Positions 1 through 8,748 are shown, counted from the stretch's first letter. The stretch is 38,904 nt of DNA from Lysobacterales bacterium (GCA_002722315.1 PBLG01000031.1:1-38904); one strand, 5' to 3'. The notes: a model not told the origin generated them from the sequence alone. Made by a program: numbers and translations.

Positions 1-107
1 CCTCTAATTGATAGAAAATCAATGCTTTGGACGCCATAAAGGCCAAAAGCAACAACAAGGGCAAGATACCCCATGGCAAGAAAAATGGAAAGAGGAGGTG
101 TTTTCAC
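1..107 (-). CDS. Partial integron cassette gene, putative membrane protein (N-terminus only)
   Basis: This reading frame runs off the left edge of the window; about 35 codons are visible. It starts at GTG (107-105), ten bases after the core-site G of the neighbouring attC. The residues seen begin VKTPPLSIFLAMGYLALVVA and form a short polar start followed by a hydrophobic stretch of roughly 20 residues, as expected of a signal anchor or first membrane segment. It lies on the same strand and in the same position as the other two cassette genes, which supports it being real despite its length. The function is unknown and the frame could still be truncated or broken beyond the edge. Confidence 0.55.
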   Translation of the reverse strand, partial: MKTPPLSIFLAMGYLALVVAFGLYGVQSIDFLSIR

Positions 108-110
108 GGC

Positions 111-197
111 ATTTAACGTCCGAGCTAAGCGGCGCGCCTCTGGCGCGTCCGGTGGAGGCCCGATAGGGCCGGAACGTATTTGAGCGACTTGTTAAGT
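111..197 (-). other. attC recombination site (87 bp) between cassettes 2 and 3
   Basis: Read on the minus strand, the site has an inverse core (complement of gttaagt at 191-197), an extended imperfect palindrome and a core site GTTAAAT (complement of atttaac, 111-117). The two arms pair as gcgact/gagctaagc-type L boxes around a GC-rich stem that includes ggcgcgcc and ggcccgatagggcc. It matches the attC at 751-835 over nearly its whole length, differing mainly in the loop and a few arm positions. The stop codon of the upstream cassette gene (TAA, 194-192) lies inside the inverse core, which is common in compact cassettes. Confidence 0.9.
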
Positions 198-752
198 GAC
201 TGCATCTGGACAGATCTCGGCTATCTGACGTTGAAACAGCGCAATCATCTCTGGACCGGAATGCGGTTCCTTTTGGGGGTCGCTGTTTGGTTCTGTCACT
301 TCATTGAGCAACAACAGCAGCCATTCTCTGTATATATAGCAGGATCGAGCTGCCCAGTCCAGACCAGGGAAATCCTTCATTTCATAAAATCTGTCAATGT
401 GGGCAAGACGCTTGTTTCGAGCGTTTACCATCCGAGCGTGGAACGCCTCCCATTGGTTCATTTCAATTTCAAGATACGCGCAGACCCGATCGCTAGAAAA
501 TCGTCTCAGATTCTCGGGTAAATTATCGAATTTTGATAGGAAGTGCTTCCAGTGAGTCTCTTCACCGTTGGATCCAAAAAGCTGTGTCCACGTTAGGACA
601 GCATCGGTATAGCAAATATCGACAAAACTAATCCAGGCTTCAGCTTGGGGACGCACGCGGACTATATGATCGAAAAACACACAAGCGCGAACGCAGTCAT
701 GAGTCAGTCCAAACTGAATCTTCAAATCTTCGTGAAAACGAGACTTAGTCAC
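192..752 (-). CDS. Cassette 2: HEPN/AbiU2-like protein, candidate RNase toxin
   Basis: This 186-residue protein fills a whole integron cassette. The GTG start (752-750) overlaps the core site and the TAA stop lies inside the next attC. It contains R112-N-K-R-L-A-H118 followed by ID, which fits the R-x(4-6)-H catalytic motif of HEPN ribonucleases, and a tryptophan-rich segment around residues 53-68 (TWTQLFGSNGEETHW). Families I recall as AbiU2-like HEPN proteins share both features. HEPN proteins with this motif typically cleave RNA in abortive-infection or toxin-antitoxin systems. No antitoxin gene is present in the cassette, so it would have to act alone or pair with something elsewhere. The family call comes from motif reading, not from a search; a non-defence role remains possible. 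Confidence 0.6.
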   Translation of the reverse strand: MTKSRFHEDLKIQFGLTHDCVRACVFFDHIVRVRPQAEAWISFVDICYTDAVLTWTQLFGSNGEETHWKHFLSKFDNLPENLRRFSSDRVCAYLEIEMNQWEAFHARMVNARNKRLAHIDRFYEMKDFPGLDWAARSCYIYREWLLLLLNEVTEPNSDPQKEPHSGPEMIALFQRQIAEICPDAVT

Positions 753-835
753 TTAACGTTTGAGCTAAGCGGCGCGCGTAAGCGCGTCCGGTGGAGGCCC
801 GAAGGTCCGGAACGTACTTGAGCGGCTTGTTATAA
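751..835 (-). other. attC recombination site (85 bp) between cassettes 1 and 2
   Basis: On the minus strand the site runs from the inverse core (complement of gttataa, 829-835), through L boxes gccgctcaag and gccgcttagctcaa, to the core site GTTAAGT (complement of acttaac, 751-757). Strand exchange is expected after the G at position 757. The arms form a long imperfect hairpin with an extrahelical-base style mismatch, as required for single-strand recombination by IntI. Its near identity to the other attC is the usual sign of a resident chromosomal integron rather than a mobile one with mixed cassettes. Confidence 0.92.
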
Positions 836-837
836 AT

Positions 838-1209
838 CTAGTCACCGCCGGCTCCGCACGTGCCTTCGCCACCAATCCCAAGATCGGAGGCATCAGAATT
901 CTGATAGTAACCACCTTCGTTTCCCATGGGATTGTCGCCGTGCTGTTGGGGCCGGATTGGGGCGAAAAGGAAAAAATGCAGAAGGCCGCTCTGCGCAAAC
1001 TTGGGCACTAGCTCCGGAGAATGCTCATTCATCACATACAGGATAAATAGCGGTCCGGCATAAAGAACGACCCAGGAAGCGACGATTTTTGAGATTGTCT
1101 GGAGGCGCCCCAGGCTCTTGTCCCGAAGGACTACTACGGTGGCTGTAGTCGCCACGATGACATGTGCCAAGAGAAGGCCGCCAAGAATTCCGTAAAGAAT
1201 GTAGTTCAC
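838..1209 (-). CDS. Cassette 1: small three-helix membrane protein of unknown function
   Basis: This 123-residue protein is encoded by the first cassette next to the attI side. It starts at GTG (1209-1207), ten bases after the recombination G, and stops (TAG, 840-838) three bases before the attC. Three hydrophobic segments are visible, at about residues 4-24, 40-60 and 74-85. The C-terminal 35 residues are soluble, polar and glycine-rich, ending in GGEGTCGAGGD. I do not recognise a family. Being first in the array, it should be the best expressed cassette if the integron has a Pc-type promoter. No Shine-Dalgarno sequence is visible before the start. Confidence 0.6.
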   Translation of the reverse strand: MNYILYGILGGLLLAHVIVATTATVVVLRDKSLGRLQTISKIVASWVVLYAGPLFILYVMNEHSPELVPKFAQSGLLHFFLFAPIRPQQHGDNPMGNEGGYYQNSDASDLGIGGEGTCGAGGD

Positions 1210-1254
1210 GATTTATAACTAGAAAATATGTGGCGAATTGTATTTTTATCGAAT
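1210..1254 (-). other. Probable attI junction and flank
   Basis: The first cassette must begin at an attI core. The best candidate on the minus strand is GTTATAA (complement of ttataac, 1213-1219), ten bases upstream of the first cassette GTG. It deviates from the GTTRRRY consensus at two positions, so the exact point is uncertain. The location, between the divergent integrase gene and the first cassette, is what the architecture demands. The flank is AT-rich. Confidence 0.5.
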
Positions 1255-1297
1255 ATCCGGGCGAAATGCGTGTTTATCGCGCATTTCGCTTCCGGAT
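1255..1297. repeat. Strong inverted repeat in the attI-intI interval
   Basis: The left arm atccgggcgaaatgcg (1255-1270) pairs with the right arm cgcatttcgcttccggat (1280-1297). There is a 10-bp perfect inner stem, a one-base bulge and a 6-bp outer stem, with a 9-base loop. No T-run follows on either strand, so it is a poor intrinsic terminator. It could be a protein-binding operator, a folded recombination accessory site or a remnant attC; none of these can be decided from sequence alone. Confidence 0.6.
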
Positions 1298-1332
1298 CTA
1301 CCGGTAAGCTGTTGATTCCACGGACCTCGTAA

Positions 1333-1412
1333 TTTTTTCCTCGGCTGATATGCGGCATTTTCCGACAACAGCTGTCGCATTTTCCTACGCGCATTCGTCG
1401 GCTTTTCCGATC
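1333..1412 (+). promoter_or_regulatory. Four phased TTTTCC direct repeats upstream of intI
   Basis: The motif TTTCC starts at 1336, 1359, 1381 and 1404, spaced 23, 22 and 23 bases apart, which is about two helical turns each. The middle two copies extend to GCATTTTCC(G/T)AC. All four lie between the hairpin and the chosen intI start. Such phasing places the copies on one face of the DNA and suggests a repeated protein-binding site, perhaps accessory IntI sites comparable in idea to the DR sites of attI1, or an intI regulator. I saw no CTG-N10-CAG LexA box between 1300 and 1440. Confidence 0.4.
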
Positions 1413-1466
1413 GCAAGCCAGGAACGTCTCTGGCCGAATGGCCCTATTCTCATCGGGATTGCGAGC

Positions 1467-2429
1467 ATGGCGGAGAAGCTCCTGGACAGGATGCGCCGGA
1501 TCATTCGGCTGAAGCATTACAGCGTTCGTACCGAGAAAGCGTATCTGCACTGGGCGCGGCGGTTCATCCTGTTTCACGGCAAGCGTCATCCGAAGACCAT
1601 GGGGGCCGAGGAGGTGACTGCATTTCTCAGCTACCTTGCCGTGGACCGGCATTGCGCGCCGGCCACCCAGAACCAGGCGCTGAACGGGGTGCTTTTCCTT
1701 TATCGGCGGGTACTGGAGATCGATCTTCCGTGGCTCGACGAAGTCGTGCGGGCCAAGCGACCGGCGCGGATTCCGGTCGTATTGACGATGGCTGAAGTCC
1801 GCGCGGTACTTGCCCATATGACGCCGCCCTGCGATCTCCTCGTTCGACTGCTTTACGGATCCGGGCTGCGGATCGGCGAGGCGACCGGACTTCGAGTGAA
1901 AGATGTCGATCTCGAACGGCGATCGATCACGGTGCGCGATGGAAAGGGTGCGAAGGACCGGATCACCGTCCTGGCCGATTCCTGCGTTACCGGCCTGTCG
2001 GAGCGAATCGAGCATTCGCTGGCGCTGTGCGCCGATGACCGGTTGCGCAGGCGCGGCGGCGTGATCCTGCCGCACGCGCTGGAGCGGAAATATCCGAATG
2101 CGCGATTCGAGGACGGCTGGCAGTTCGTGTTTCCGGCCCGGAATCTCAGCCGCGAGCCGCGCACGGGCCGAGTCGCCCGGTATCACGTCTTCAACAGTAC
2201 CGTCCAGCGGGCGGTCAAGAGAGCCGCCAACCGGGCCGGCATTCGCAAACCGGTTACCTGCCACGTATTCCGCCACAGTTTCGCCACCCATCTGCTCGAA
2301 TCCGGCGCGGACATCCGCACCATCCAGCAGCTTCTGGGGCATTCCGACGTCCGTACGACCATGATCTACACGCACGTCGTCCAGCGCGGCGCGCTCGGCG
2401 CCAGAAGTCCGCTCGACGGTCTCGGCTGA
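1467..2429 (+). CDS. intI: Integron integrase IntI (tyrosine recombinase)
   Basis: This 320-residue protein has the full IntI layout. The N-terminal SAM-like DNA-binding domain includes YSVRTEKAYLHWARRFI. The catalytic residues are R in LLYGSGLRIGE, K in GKGAKDR, H..R in HVFRHSFATHL, H in LLGHSDVRTTM and the nucleophile Y in MIYTHV. The integron-specific extra patch is present as ALERKYPNARFEDGWQFVF. Similarity to IntI1 extends to the C-terminal GARSPLDGL. The frame is open from 1350, but family members start just before the LLDRMRR helix, so the ATG at 1467 is chosen; no convincing ribosome site is seen. It is divergent from the cassette array, as usual, and appears intact. Confidence 0.93.
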   Translation: MAEKLLDRMRRIIRLKHYSVRTEKAYLHWARRFILFHGKRHPKTMGAEEVTAFLSYLAVDRHCAPATQNQALNGVLFLYRRVLEIDLPWLDEVVRAKRPARIPVVLTMAEVRAVLAHMTPPCDLLVRLLYGSGLRIGEATGLRVKDVDLERRSITVRDGKGAKDRITVLADSCVTGLSERIEHSLALCADDRLRRRGGVILPHALERKYPNARFEDGWQFVFPARNLSREPRTGRVARYHVFNSTVQRAVKRAANRAGIRKPVTCHVFRHSFATHLLESGADIRTIQQLLGHSDVRTTMIYTHVVQRGALGARSPLDGLG

Positions 2430-2578
2430 AACTGGAGTCTGCCTGGTCAAACCGTTCCCCTGCGTCCCTGACCCTGCCCTGTCTCGAGTCTAGCCCCGGG
2501 TTGCGGCATTTTGCAAGGGCGACGGAGATTTTCCGGAAACCGGAAACCCGAACCCGGAAACCGCGCATTTATAATCAG

Positions 2579-2636
2579 CCAACCAGCTAACCAGCTAACC
2601 AGCTAACCAGCCAACCAGCCAACCAACCAGCTAACC
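2579..2636. repeat. 8-bp tandem repeat (c[t/c]aaccag) beside mutL
   Basis: About seven units of CTAACCAG or CCAACCAG follow one another, with one 4-base slip at 2619-2630. The array ends five bases from the mutL stop codon, in the gap between the convergent intI and mutL genes. It is preceded by short ccggaaac repeats (2533-2562). It is likely a length-variable array. Confidence 0.8.
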
Positions 2637-2641
2637 GCAGG

Positions 2642-4468
<1,827 letters not shown>

Positions 4469-4472
4469 CCGA

Positions 4473-4802
4473 CTAGGCCACGGGTTCGTTCGGCAACATC
4501 AGGCGCGCCACCGGCTTGCCGCCGATGATGTGGCTCTGGATGATTTCCTCGAGGTCGTCCTCGTCGATGTAGGTGTACCAGACGCCGTCGGGATAGACGG
4601 CCAGCACCGGCCCGAGCTCGCAGCGGTCCAGGCAGCCGGCGGTGTTGGCGCGCACGCCGCCCGCCCCGGCCAGGCCCAGTTCCTTGAGCCGGGCCTTGGC
4701 CCAGGCCCGCAGTTCCGGCGAGCCGCATTGCGCGCACGACGGGCGATCGGCGTCCTCGGCGCGCTGATTGGTGCAGAAAAACAGGTGTTTGCGATAATAC
4801 AC
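4473..4802 (-). CDS. Thioredoxin-like [2Fe-2S] ferredoxin
   Basis: This 109-residue protein of the Shethna/Aquifex Fd4 type has a thioredoxin fold binding one [2Fe-2S] cluster. The cysteines are C10 in FFCTNQR, C23 and C26 in CAQC, and C57 and C61 in CLDRC; four of these would ligate the cluster. It begins MYYRKHLFFCTNQR, typical of the family. GTG at 4802 is taken as the start, with AGGG seven bases upstream. It sits between the DUF481 gene (18 bases away) and mutL (4 bases away). The physiological electron partner is not known from context. Confidence 0.9.
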   Translation of the reverse strand: MYYRKHLFFCTNQRAEDADRPSCAQCGSPELRAWAKARLKELGLAGAGGVRANTAGCLDRCELGPVLAVYPDGVWYTYIDEDDLEEIIQSHIIGGKPVARLMLPNEPVA

Positions 4803-4820
4803 GTCAATCCCTGCGGCGGT

Positions 4821-5543
4821 TCAATCCTTGGGGAAACTGTAAACCAGGTTGATCGTCGACAGGTAGTCCGTCTTTTCGCGGCCCGGCTCCACCTCGGTAT
4901 TGTGGCGCACCAGGAAGCCGGTCTTCAGCGCCAGCGCATCGTTGATCGCCACGGTCAACGCGGTCTCGTTCTCGAGAAAGGTGTTGGAACTGCCGCTTTC
5001 GATCAGCGACCGGTTGGTCAGCTCCGCGGTTTCCGAGATCTGCAGACGGTAGTCGGCACCGCCTCGGGCGATCAGGTCGGTTTCGGTTTCGCCGGTGTCG
5101 CGAATTTCGGAATACCGGACACCGGGGCCGATTTCGACCGAGAGCGCCTGGCGTTCGGTGTCGATCAATCTACGGCCGTAGCCGATCGCCAGCGAGGTCT
5201 GAAACTCGAACGACGAGAATTTGTCGCGATCGAATCGGCCCACGCCCGTGACGTAGCTGACGTCGGACAGGGTGTAGTCGGTCTTGTTGTCGAACACGAA
5301 CCGGTCGGCCTCGAGATCGCCGTCGGATTCCGAGCGCAGGTAAGACAGCCGCGACGCGTTGGTCCAGCGTTCGCGCGTGTACTTGAGCTTCAGCTCGGTA
5401 TTGAGCGTTTCGGTATCCGTGTTGCCGCGCGCGAACACCAGTCCGAGTTCGCCCGAGCCGGTCCATTCGGCCGATGCGTCGGCGGCCGCGAACAGGCAAA
5501 GAAATATCGGCAGCATCGCGCCGCTACAGCGTGGGAAATTCAT
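4821..5543 (-). CDS. DUF481 family outer-membrane protein (YdiY-like)
   Basis: The 240-residue precursor has a signal peptide (MNFPRCSGAMLPIFLCLF...ASA, cut near residue 25) followed by alternating amphipathic strands: WTGSGELGLVFARGNTDTET, LSYLRSESDG, YSEIRDTGETETD, and a final strand ending in aromatic NLVYSFPKD, as in outer-membrane beta-barrels. The GNT(D/E)T...N element is characteristic of DUF481, which includes the salt-induced protein YdiY. The frame is open from 5582, but the ATG at 5543 is preferred because it gives a clean signal peptide and has GGAG ten bases upstream. Function in the family is poorly defined. It is probably the first gene of a run with the ferredoxin and mutL. 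Confidence 0.85.
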   Translation of the reverse strand: MNFPRCSGAMLPIFLCLFAAADASAEWTGSGELGLVFARGNTDTETLNTELKLKYTRERWTNASRLSYLRSESDGDLEADRFVFDNKTDYTLSDVSYVTGVGRFDRDKFSSFEFQTSLAIGYGRRLIDTERQALSVEIGPGVRYSEIRDTGETETDLIARGGADYRLQISETAELTNRSLIESGSSNTFLENETALTVAINDALALKTGFLVRHNTEVEPGREKTDYLSTINLVYSFPKD

Positions 5544-5815
5544 TCGTAATCGCTCCGTGCTTGAGTCTGTAAATGAAAGCAATTGTCCGGGCTTCGTCGG
5601 GCGCGGCGCGCCTGCGCGGGCAGTCCCAGCCGGTTCACAAGCCGTTCGGGCGGGATGGTAGCATTATCGGGTGGCGATGGCGTTCAGCTGGCCGCCGCCA
5701 AGCTCACCGTCGATTTTGCATCGATCTGGCCCGTGACGATTTCGGGGTGTAATTCGCGTGGGCAGTTGCGCAGTGCGCGCCATCCATTCAACGGCAAATA
5801 CCGAAGACGACGCTT

Positions 5816-7147
5816 ATGTCCAACAATGCCGAAATTGCAACCGACGCCGCGGCAGCCGACCCGCCCCACCGCGCCGACGACAGCGGTGCGCTGCGCGTCC
5901 GTCTCGCCGAGCGGCTGGCGCGCGTGCGCGCGGCGACGGAAACCCTGGTGGCGCCGCTACGCGCCGAAGACCAGAACCTCCAGTCGATGCCCGAAGTGAG
6001 TCCTGCCAAGTGGCACCGGGCCCACACCACCTGGTTCTTCGAAACGTTCATCCTGGCCGCCGAACTGCCCGGTTACCAGCCGTTCCACCCGGCCTTCGAA
6101 GAGCTTTTCAATTCTTATTACAACGCGGTCGGACGCCAGCACCCGCGCCCCAGGCGTTCGCTGCTTTCCCGTCCCGACGTCGAGGAGGTCGGGCAGTACC
6201 GCCGGCACGTGGACGCCGCGATGCAATCGCTCATCGCCGACTGCGACGAGCCCTGTCTTGCGCGCGTGGCGCCCCTGGTCGAGCTGGGCATGAACCACGA
6301 GCAGCAGCATCAGGAGCTTCTGCTGACCGATCTCAAGCACGCGTTCTCGTTCAATCCGCTGGCGCCGGGTCTGGGCACCGGCAGCCAGGGCTCGGGCGCC
6401 GCGCCGCGCCCGGTCGCGTTCATCGAGTTCGAAGGCGGCATGGTCGAAGTCGGCGCCGACGGACGGGAATTCTGCTTCGACAACGAAACGCCGCGCCACC
6501 AGGCATGGCTGCCGGGCGCGTTCGCACTGGCCGACCGGCCCGTGAACTGCGGCGACTTTTTGGACTTCATCGCCGACGGCGGCTATCGCGAGCCGCTGCT
6601 CTGGCTCTCCGATGGCTGGGCCTGGGTGCAGGAAAACGGCATCGAGGGACCGATGTACTGGACCCGCCGCGACGGCGACTGGCGCATTCTCACGCTCGAT
6701 GGCGCGCGTGACATCGATCCGGCCGAAACGATGTGCCACCTGAGCTTCTACGAGGCCCATGCGTTCGCCGAATGGTCGAATGCCCGGCTCCCCACCGAGG
6801 CCGAGTGGGAATCCGTCGCCGCACGCCGGCCCTGCCGCGGCAACTTTGCCGGTTCGGGACGGTTTCACCCGGGCACACCGGAGCAATCCGACGGCCGGCA
6901 GCCGGCCGCGATGTTCGGCGACGTCTGGGAATGGACCGCGTCCGCCTACGGCCCCTACCCCGGCTTCAGGCCCGCCGCCGGCGCGATCGGCGAATACAAC
7001 GGCAAGTTCATGGCCAACCAGATGGTGCTCCGGGGCGGCAGCTGCGCCACGCCGGACGGCCACGCCCGGGCCAGCTACCGAAACTTTTTCTACCCGGCCG
7101 ATCGCTGGCAGTTCAGCGGCGCGCGCCTGGCAAAGGACATCGAATGA
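5816..7147 (+). CDS. egtB: Ergothioneine biosynthesis protein EgtB (hercynylcysteine sulfoxide synthase)
   Basis: This 443-residue non-haem iron enzyme joins hercynine to a cysteine thiol donor using O2. The N-terminal DinB-like domain carries the iron-binding histidines H67 (WHRAH) and H161/H165 (NHEQQHQE). The C-terminal half is an FGE-sulfatase domain with RLPTEAEWE, GDVWEWTASAYGPYPGF and the terminal LRGGSCATP...ASYRNFF elements. The stop codon overlaps the egtD start as ATGA. No egtA, egtC or egtE is nearby, so sulfoxide lyase and deglutamylation functions must be elsewhere or dispensed with. Whether it uses cysteine or gamma-glutamylcysteine cannot be told here. Confidence 0.95.
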   Translation: MSNNAEIATDAAAADPPHRADDSGALRVRLAERLARVRAATETLVAPLRAEDQNLQSMPEVSPAKWHRAHTTWFFETFILAAELPGYQPFHPAFEELFNSYYNAVGRQHPRPRRSLLSRPDVEEVGQYRRHVDAAMQSLIADCDEPCLARVAPLVELGMNHEQQHQELLLTDLKHAFSFNPLAPGLGTGSQGSGAAPRPVAFIEFEGGMVEVGADGREFCFDNETPRHQAWLPGAFALADRPVNCGDFLDFIADGGYREPLLWLSDGWAWVQENGIEGPMYWTRRDGDWRILTLDGARDIDPAETMCHLSFYEAHAFAEWSNARLPTEAEWESVAARRPCRGNFAGSGRFHPGTPEQSDGRQPAAMFGDVWEWTASAYGPYPGFRPAAGAIGEYNGKFMANQMVLRGGSCATPDGHARASYRNFFYPADRWQFSGARLAKDIE

Positions 7148-8094
7148 ATCAGCAGGAAAAACTGCATTTCGCCGACGACGTCATCGAGGGTCTTTCGGCC
7201 TCTCACCGCTCCATTCCGTGCAAATACCTGTACGACGAGCGGGGCTCCGAATTGTTCGAGGGCATTTGCGACACCGAGGACTATTACGTCACTCGAGCCG
7301 ACATCGCGCTGCACGAAGCGCACCGCGACGAGATCGCCGAGGCCGTCGGCCCGAATGCGCATATCATCGAGTTCGGCTCGGGTGCAGGCATCAAGATCCG
7401 AATCATTCTCGAAGCCACCCACCCCCGTGCGTATACGCCCATCGAGATTTCCGGCGAGGCGCTGGCGCAGTCGGTGGAGGCGCTGTCCGAGCAGTTTCCC
7501 GATCTGGAAATCCGCCCGCTGCAAGCCGACTACACCAAGCCGGTGCCGGACGAGGCGCTGACGCTCGATCCGCCGGCACGCCACCGCGTGGTTTACTTCC
7601 CGGGCTCGACGATCAGCAACTTCACGCACACCGAGGCGCACGAGTTCCTGACCCGCATGGCGCGTATCGCCGGCCCCGGCGGCGGCGTGCTGATCGGCGT
7701 CGACCTGATCAAGCCGATCGAACGCCTGGAACGCGCCTACGACGACAGCGACGGCGTGACCGCGGCGTTCAATACCAACCTGCTGCGCCGGCTCGAATCC
7801 GACCTGGACGCCACGCTGGAGCGCGACGCGTTCGAGCATCGCGCCATCTACAACGAAGACCGGCAGCGCATCGAAATGCACCTGGTCGCCACCCGGCCCA
7901 CCAAGATCGAGCTCGACGGCAAGCGCTTCGATTTCGACACCGGCGACAGCATCCATACCGAGAACAGCCACAAGTATTCGATCGAGGGCTTCCGCGCGCT
8001 CGTAAAGGGCACCGGCCTGCACCCGGTCACGACCTGGACCGACCCCGACAGGCTGTTCAGCATGCATTACCTGGAAACGGATTTGACGCCATGA
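7144..8094 (+). CDS. egtD: L-histidine N(alpha)-methyltransferase EgtD
   Basis: This 316-residue SAM-dependent enzyme trimethylates histidine to hercynine, the EgtB substrate. Family signatures are YLYDERGSELFE, DYYVTRAD, the SAM-binding EFGSGAGIKIRI (from residue 76), YFPGSTISNF, LIGVDLIKP and ENSHKYSIEGF. The frame continues upstream to 6733, but ATG at 7144 overlaps the egtB stop by four bases and matches the family N-terminus. Its own stop overlaps the coq7 start in the same way, so the three genes are probably translationally coupled. Confidence 0.95.
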   Translation: MNQQEKLHFADDVIEGLSASHRSIPCKYLYDERGSELFEGICDTEDYYVTRADIALHEAHRDEIAEAVGPNAHIIEFGSGAGIKIRIILEATHPRAYTPIEISGEALAQSVEALSEQFPDLEIRPLQADYTKPVPDEALTLDPPARHRVVYFPGSTISNFTHTEAHEFLTRMARIAGPGGGVLIGVDLIKPIERLERAYDDSDGVTAAFNTNLLRRLESDLDATLERDAFEHRAIYNEDRQRIEMHLVATRPTKIELDGKRFDFDTGDSIHTENSHKYSIEGFRALVKGTGLHPVTTWTDPDRLFSMHYLETDLTP

Positions 8095-8720
8095 ATACGC
8101 TCGACCGAATCGTGACCCAGCTCGACCAGGCGCTGCGCGTATCGCTGGCGCCGGCGCCGGCCGCCGACCGCGAATCGCCCGGCGGCAAGCTGCCGGAGGC
8201 CAGCCTCGAGCGCGACGACCGCGAGCACGCAGCCGGCCTGATGCGCATCAACCATACCGGCGAAGTCTGCGCCCAGGCGCTTTACGCCGGCCAGGCGGTC
8301 ACCGCAAGGTTGCCCAGGGTCCGGGCCGAGATGGAGCAGGCCGCGCGCGAGGAAATCGACCACCTTCGCTGGTGCGCCGAGCGTCTCGACGCCCTCGGCA
8401 GCCATCCCAGCCGGCTCAACCCACTGTGGTATGCGGGCTCGTTCGCAATCGGGGCTGCCGCGGGGTTTGCCGGCGACAAGTGGAGCCTGGGATTCGTCGA
8501 AGCCACCGAGCGCCAGGTCGAGGCCCACCTCGATTCGCACCTGGACAGCTTGCCGGAAGCCGATGAACGTTCGCGCGCAGTGGTGTCGCAGATGAAGGAA
8601 GACGAAGCCCGCCACGCCGAACTCGCCGCCCAGTCTGGCGCCGCGCGCCTGCCGCGGCCGATCCAGGGCGCGATGGCGGTCACCGCCGGCTTGATGAAAT
8701 GGGTCGCTTACCGGGTCTGA
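8091..8720 (+). CDS. coq7: 2-polyprenyl-3-methyl-6-methoxy-1,4-benzoquinone monooxygenase Coq7
   Basis: This 209-residue di-iron hydroxylase catalyses a late ring hydroxylation of ubiquinone synthesis, as in Pseudomonas and Xanthomonas (UbiF replaces it in E. coli). The iron ligands lie in the expected repeated motifs: E58 in INHTGEVCAQALY, EEIDH (87-91), EATERQVEAH, and EDEARHAE. A hydrophobic stretch (LWYAGSFAIGAAAGFAG) and the C-terminal LMKWVAYRV fit peripheral membrane binding. The start ATG overlaps the egtD stop (ATGA). Joining ubiquinone synthesis to an ergothioneine operon is a neighbourhood worth noting. Confidence 0.95.
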   Translation: MNTLDRIVTQLDQALRVSLAPAPAADRESPGGKLPEASLERDDREHAAGLMRINHTGEVCAQALYAGQAVTARLPRVRAEMEQAAREEIDHLRWCAERLDALGSHPSRLNPLWYAGSFAIGAAAGFAGDKWSLGFVEATERQVEAHLDSHLDSLPEADERSRAVVSQMKEDEARHAELAAQSGAARLPRPIQGAMAVTAGLMKWVAYRV

Positions 8721-8748
8721 TGGGTTCGGAGATCGGTTGGCGGGGAGA

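Noticed and set aside
180..521. 113-codon plus-strand frame inside cassette 2
   Set aside because: Antisense to the cassette gene, wrong orientation for the array, and begins inside attC.
1300..1467. LexA/SOS box controlling intI
   Set aside because: Each CTG between 1300 and 1440 was checked for CAG after ten bases and none fits; ACAGCTGT at 1368-1375 is in the reverse sense of the LexA motif.
1206..2450. Long minus-strand open frame (414 codons) opposite intI
   Set aside because: It is an antisense shadow of a GC-rich gene; no recognisable domain, while intI on the other strand has all catalytic motifs.
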